A DNA stretch of 64,000 bases from Tubiluchus corallicola. Lineage: Eukaryota; Priapulida; Priapulimorpha; Priapulimorphida; Tubiluchidae. Under the pieces are notes generated by a model, which worked only from the letters and a program-made list of their open reading frames with translations, had not been told where the DNA came from and did not search any database. The translations under genes and the position numbers were made by a program. The stretch spans positions 49,900 through 113,899 of the forward strand of contig JAQGDQ010000653.1 of the NCBI GenBank assembly GCA_030141605.1, in the 5' to 3' direction. Positions 62,186 through 64,000 of this stretch are shown piece after piece. Every line of letters starts with the position of its first letter. The first letter of the stretch is position 1.

Positions 62186-64000
62186 GTATGTATATATTTT
62201 GGCCTTTGCAATCAGGTCTTTACATTAGGTTTATTATGCATCAAGACGCTGACGGAGGTAGTAATTGTGTAATTATATGGAGCCGTGATTATGGTCAATT
62301 CGGTTTTACGAATGGATATTAGACAGTTTCAAGAATTTTATCATTTCAAAAATTCCAAACATCGTTTGGCATGTTTATTACACCCAAGAACTTGGCAAAA
62401 TATATCGAAAACAAATTGACGATAAGCTAGTTTAAAAGAAAGGTAAAAAGGCCAAAAGATTCCTCAAAATTGCGATTATTTTTGCCACTTCATTTGGCAA
62501 AGAAATGTTTTTTCACAAACTTACAGAATTTGAACGCTTACATATTCTAAAGAATGGAGCCATTTAGATACAATTTTTACAATGGCAACCATAAAAGCTA
62601 TTTTTAAAGTGGCCGCCACGTTTTGCGCGCCTTTGCTCAAATTTGAAATGGTCGCATTAATTAGCGCTTGACCATTCCTGAAAACTATGACATATAGTCT
62701 GATAGACTGTGTGATCTAATTGTTGCTAAACTTGTAATAAACCGACCCCTTGTTCAAACCCATGTTCCACCCCACTTTTACATTTTTCCTGTGTGTCAAC
62801 TTTGATTTAGAAAAAAAAATGCAGTCACAGTTATTTCCACCATTAACTAATTATCAGGAAAATTATGATTTAATAATTAATTAAAGGCTAAAAACGTCTG
62901 GTTACTCTATATTAAATAAATTATTTGAATGGTAGTGTGGCTACCGCCTATGGTAGTCTGTCTAAGAAGCACGACTTTCAAGCAGATTTTCTGTACAAAT
63001 GAACGTGGTATAATTTTAAATGCTCTTAATTTCTAAATCAACATGTTATATGATAAATAATCAAAAGTTTTCCATATAAAAATTAGTGAAATTAAAATTG
63101 CCGTAACTGAAATCTAACTGCTAAAAATAAAGATTAAATTAGCTACACTTTGACATTTTAACTTCAATTTTCGTCTCGGTTCGTTACACAATCATCAGCT
63201 CTACGTATCATTAGCTTTGCACATTTCAATTAGGTTTTGCTTAACTCTAATGTGAAACTACGGCTGCATCATGCAGGTTTAGTTTTTCTTTTGCTCTTAC
63301 TTCCAAAATGCCTTGCAAGACATTAATAAACGCTGACTACTGAGGCTGGCTTCCCAACCCTTTTATGCCAGAATCTGATCACTAAGTTACGAAGTCAGAC
63401 ACGTAAAACTGTCTGTAGTCACACAGTAAAAGTTTACAAATGGATTATCAGCCTGGGAATTTGATTGCGTAGCTTTGACAATGAAGCTTACTTTAAAACT
63501 AATAAAATATTAGTATGAAAACCATTATAATCTGTTATTAAAATAGAAAGAAAATTATCAAGCAAATAAAAGTTGGTAATTATCAGTCGAGTTTGTGATG
63601 AATAACACAATAGTGCTTAATTAACACTATACACTTAACACTTAACCATAACACTTTCTAGGAAAAATGCCTCCTATATGATAAAACGTTTGTTTCATTT
63701 AGACTACAAATTTGCCGATATTAACAGTTACTGAATAGCATTAATTAAGGAATGGTTAAAAAAATTAAGTTTTTTGCAGCTGACAATTATTAATAGTCGT
63801 ATGTAAGCAGTCAGAATTCTAACATTTTTGTTAACGTTTGGCTATAGACTAAGTGGGTATTTCATTTGACTAGTGAGCTCAAAAAGTTTTCAATGTTCAT
63901 AAAATTCATTAATATTTATAATAAATAATATTAATAATACTAAAATTATAATAAGTTCCAAAGAAAACTTCGCAAAAATGTAGATTAACATTAGATTTTA
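62186..64000. other. AT-rich tail of the window; no exon recognised
   Basis: Probably intron or intergenic DNA. No open frame, repeat or RNA gene is supported. Confidence 0.5.

Overview
The window is nuclear DNA of an animal: AT-rich, CpG-poor, with spliceosomal introns (GT..AG), long microsatellites and a dense load of decayed transposons. The species cannot be named from the sequence. A metazoan, probably a non-arthropod invertebrate, fits best. The coding content is HSDL2-type and galactose-3-O-sulfotransferase-type genes. The transposons are a mix of CR1/Jockey-type, RTE-like, BEL/Pao, hAT, piggyBac-type and tRNA-SINE elements. A short TTAGGG-type tract is also present.

Layout. 1-6315: a recent direct duplication of about 2.95 kb (units start at 1 and 3361) with no convincing gene. 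6.6-11 kb: a MITE copy, an LTR-like promoter block, and a striking foldback-type element whose two arms are arrays of a 16-bp unit in opposite orientation. 14.7-16.5 kb: a piggyBac-type MITE, then a four-transmembrane protein gene on the minus strand. 17.6-25 kb: broken non-LTR retrotransposons of at least two families, in both orientations. 27.4-32.2 kb: two tandem HSDL2-type genes with uninterrupted coding regions. The first is full length (SDR + SCP2 + C-terminal SKL). The second keeps only the SDR domain and has a locally rewritten substrate-loop region. 34-42 kb: two copies of one hAT MITE with near-perfect target duplications, a Gal3ST-type sulfotransferase gene (minus) and a small displaced fragment of it, a tRNA-type SINE, and a MITE with 38-bp perfect inverted repeats. 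42.6-50.7 kb: a nested cluster in which a hAT transposon of about 7.2 kb, abutting a LINE fragment, contains a LINE tail and a BEL/Pao fragment that is itself interrupted. 51.9-57.1 kb: an eight-exon minus-strand gene for a 2-oxoglutarate/Fe(II) dioxygenase of the isopenicillin-N-synthase type, with every splice junction and catalytic residue readable. 58-61.3 kb: microsatellites and a LINE tail. 61.5-62.2 kb: a CpG-richer promoter-like region with a palindromic NRF1-type site and a candidate first coding exon of a gene running off the right side.

The host genes (tetraspan membrane protein, two HSDL2-type dehydrogenases, sulfotransferase, dioxygenase, possible promoter at the right end) are not an obvious functional cluster. 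The only direct link is the HSDL2 tandem pair, where one copy appears to have left the peroxisomal lipid role of its parent. Most remaining sequence is transposon-derived or unremarkable AT-rich intergenic or intronic DNA.
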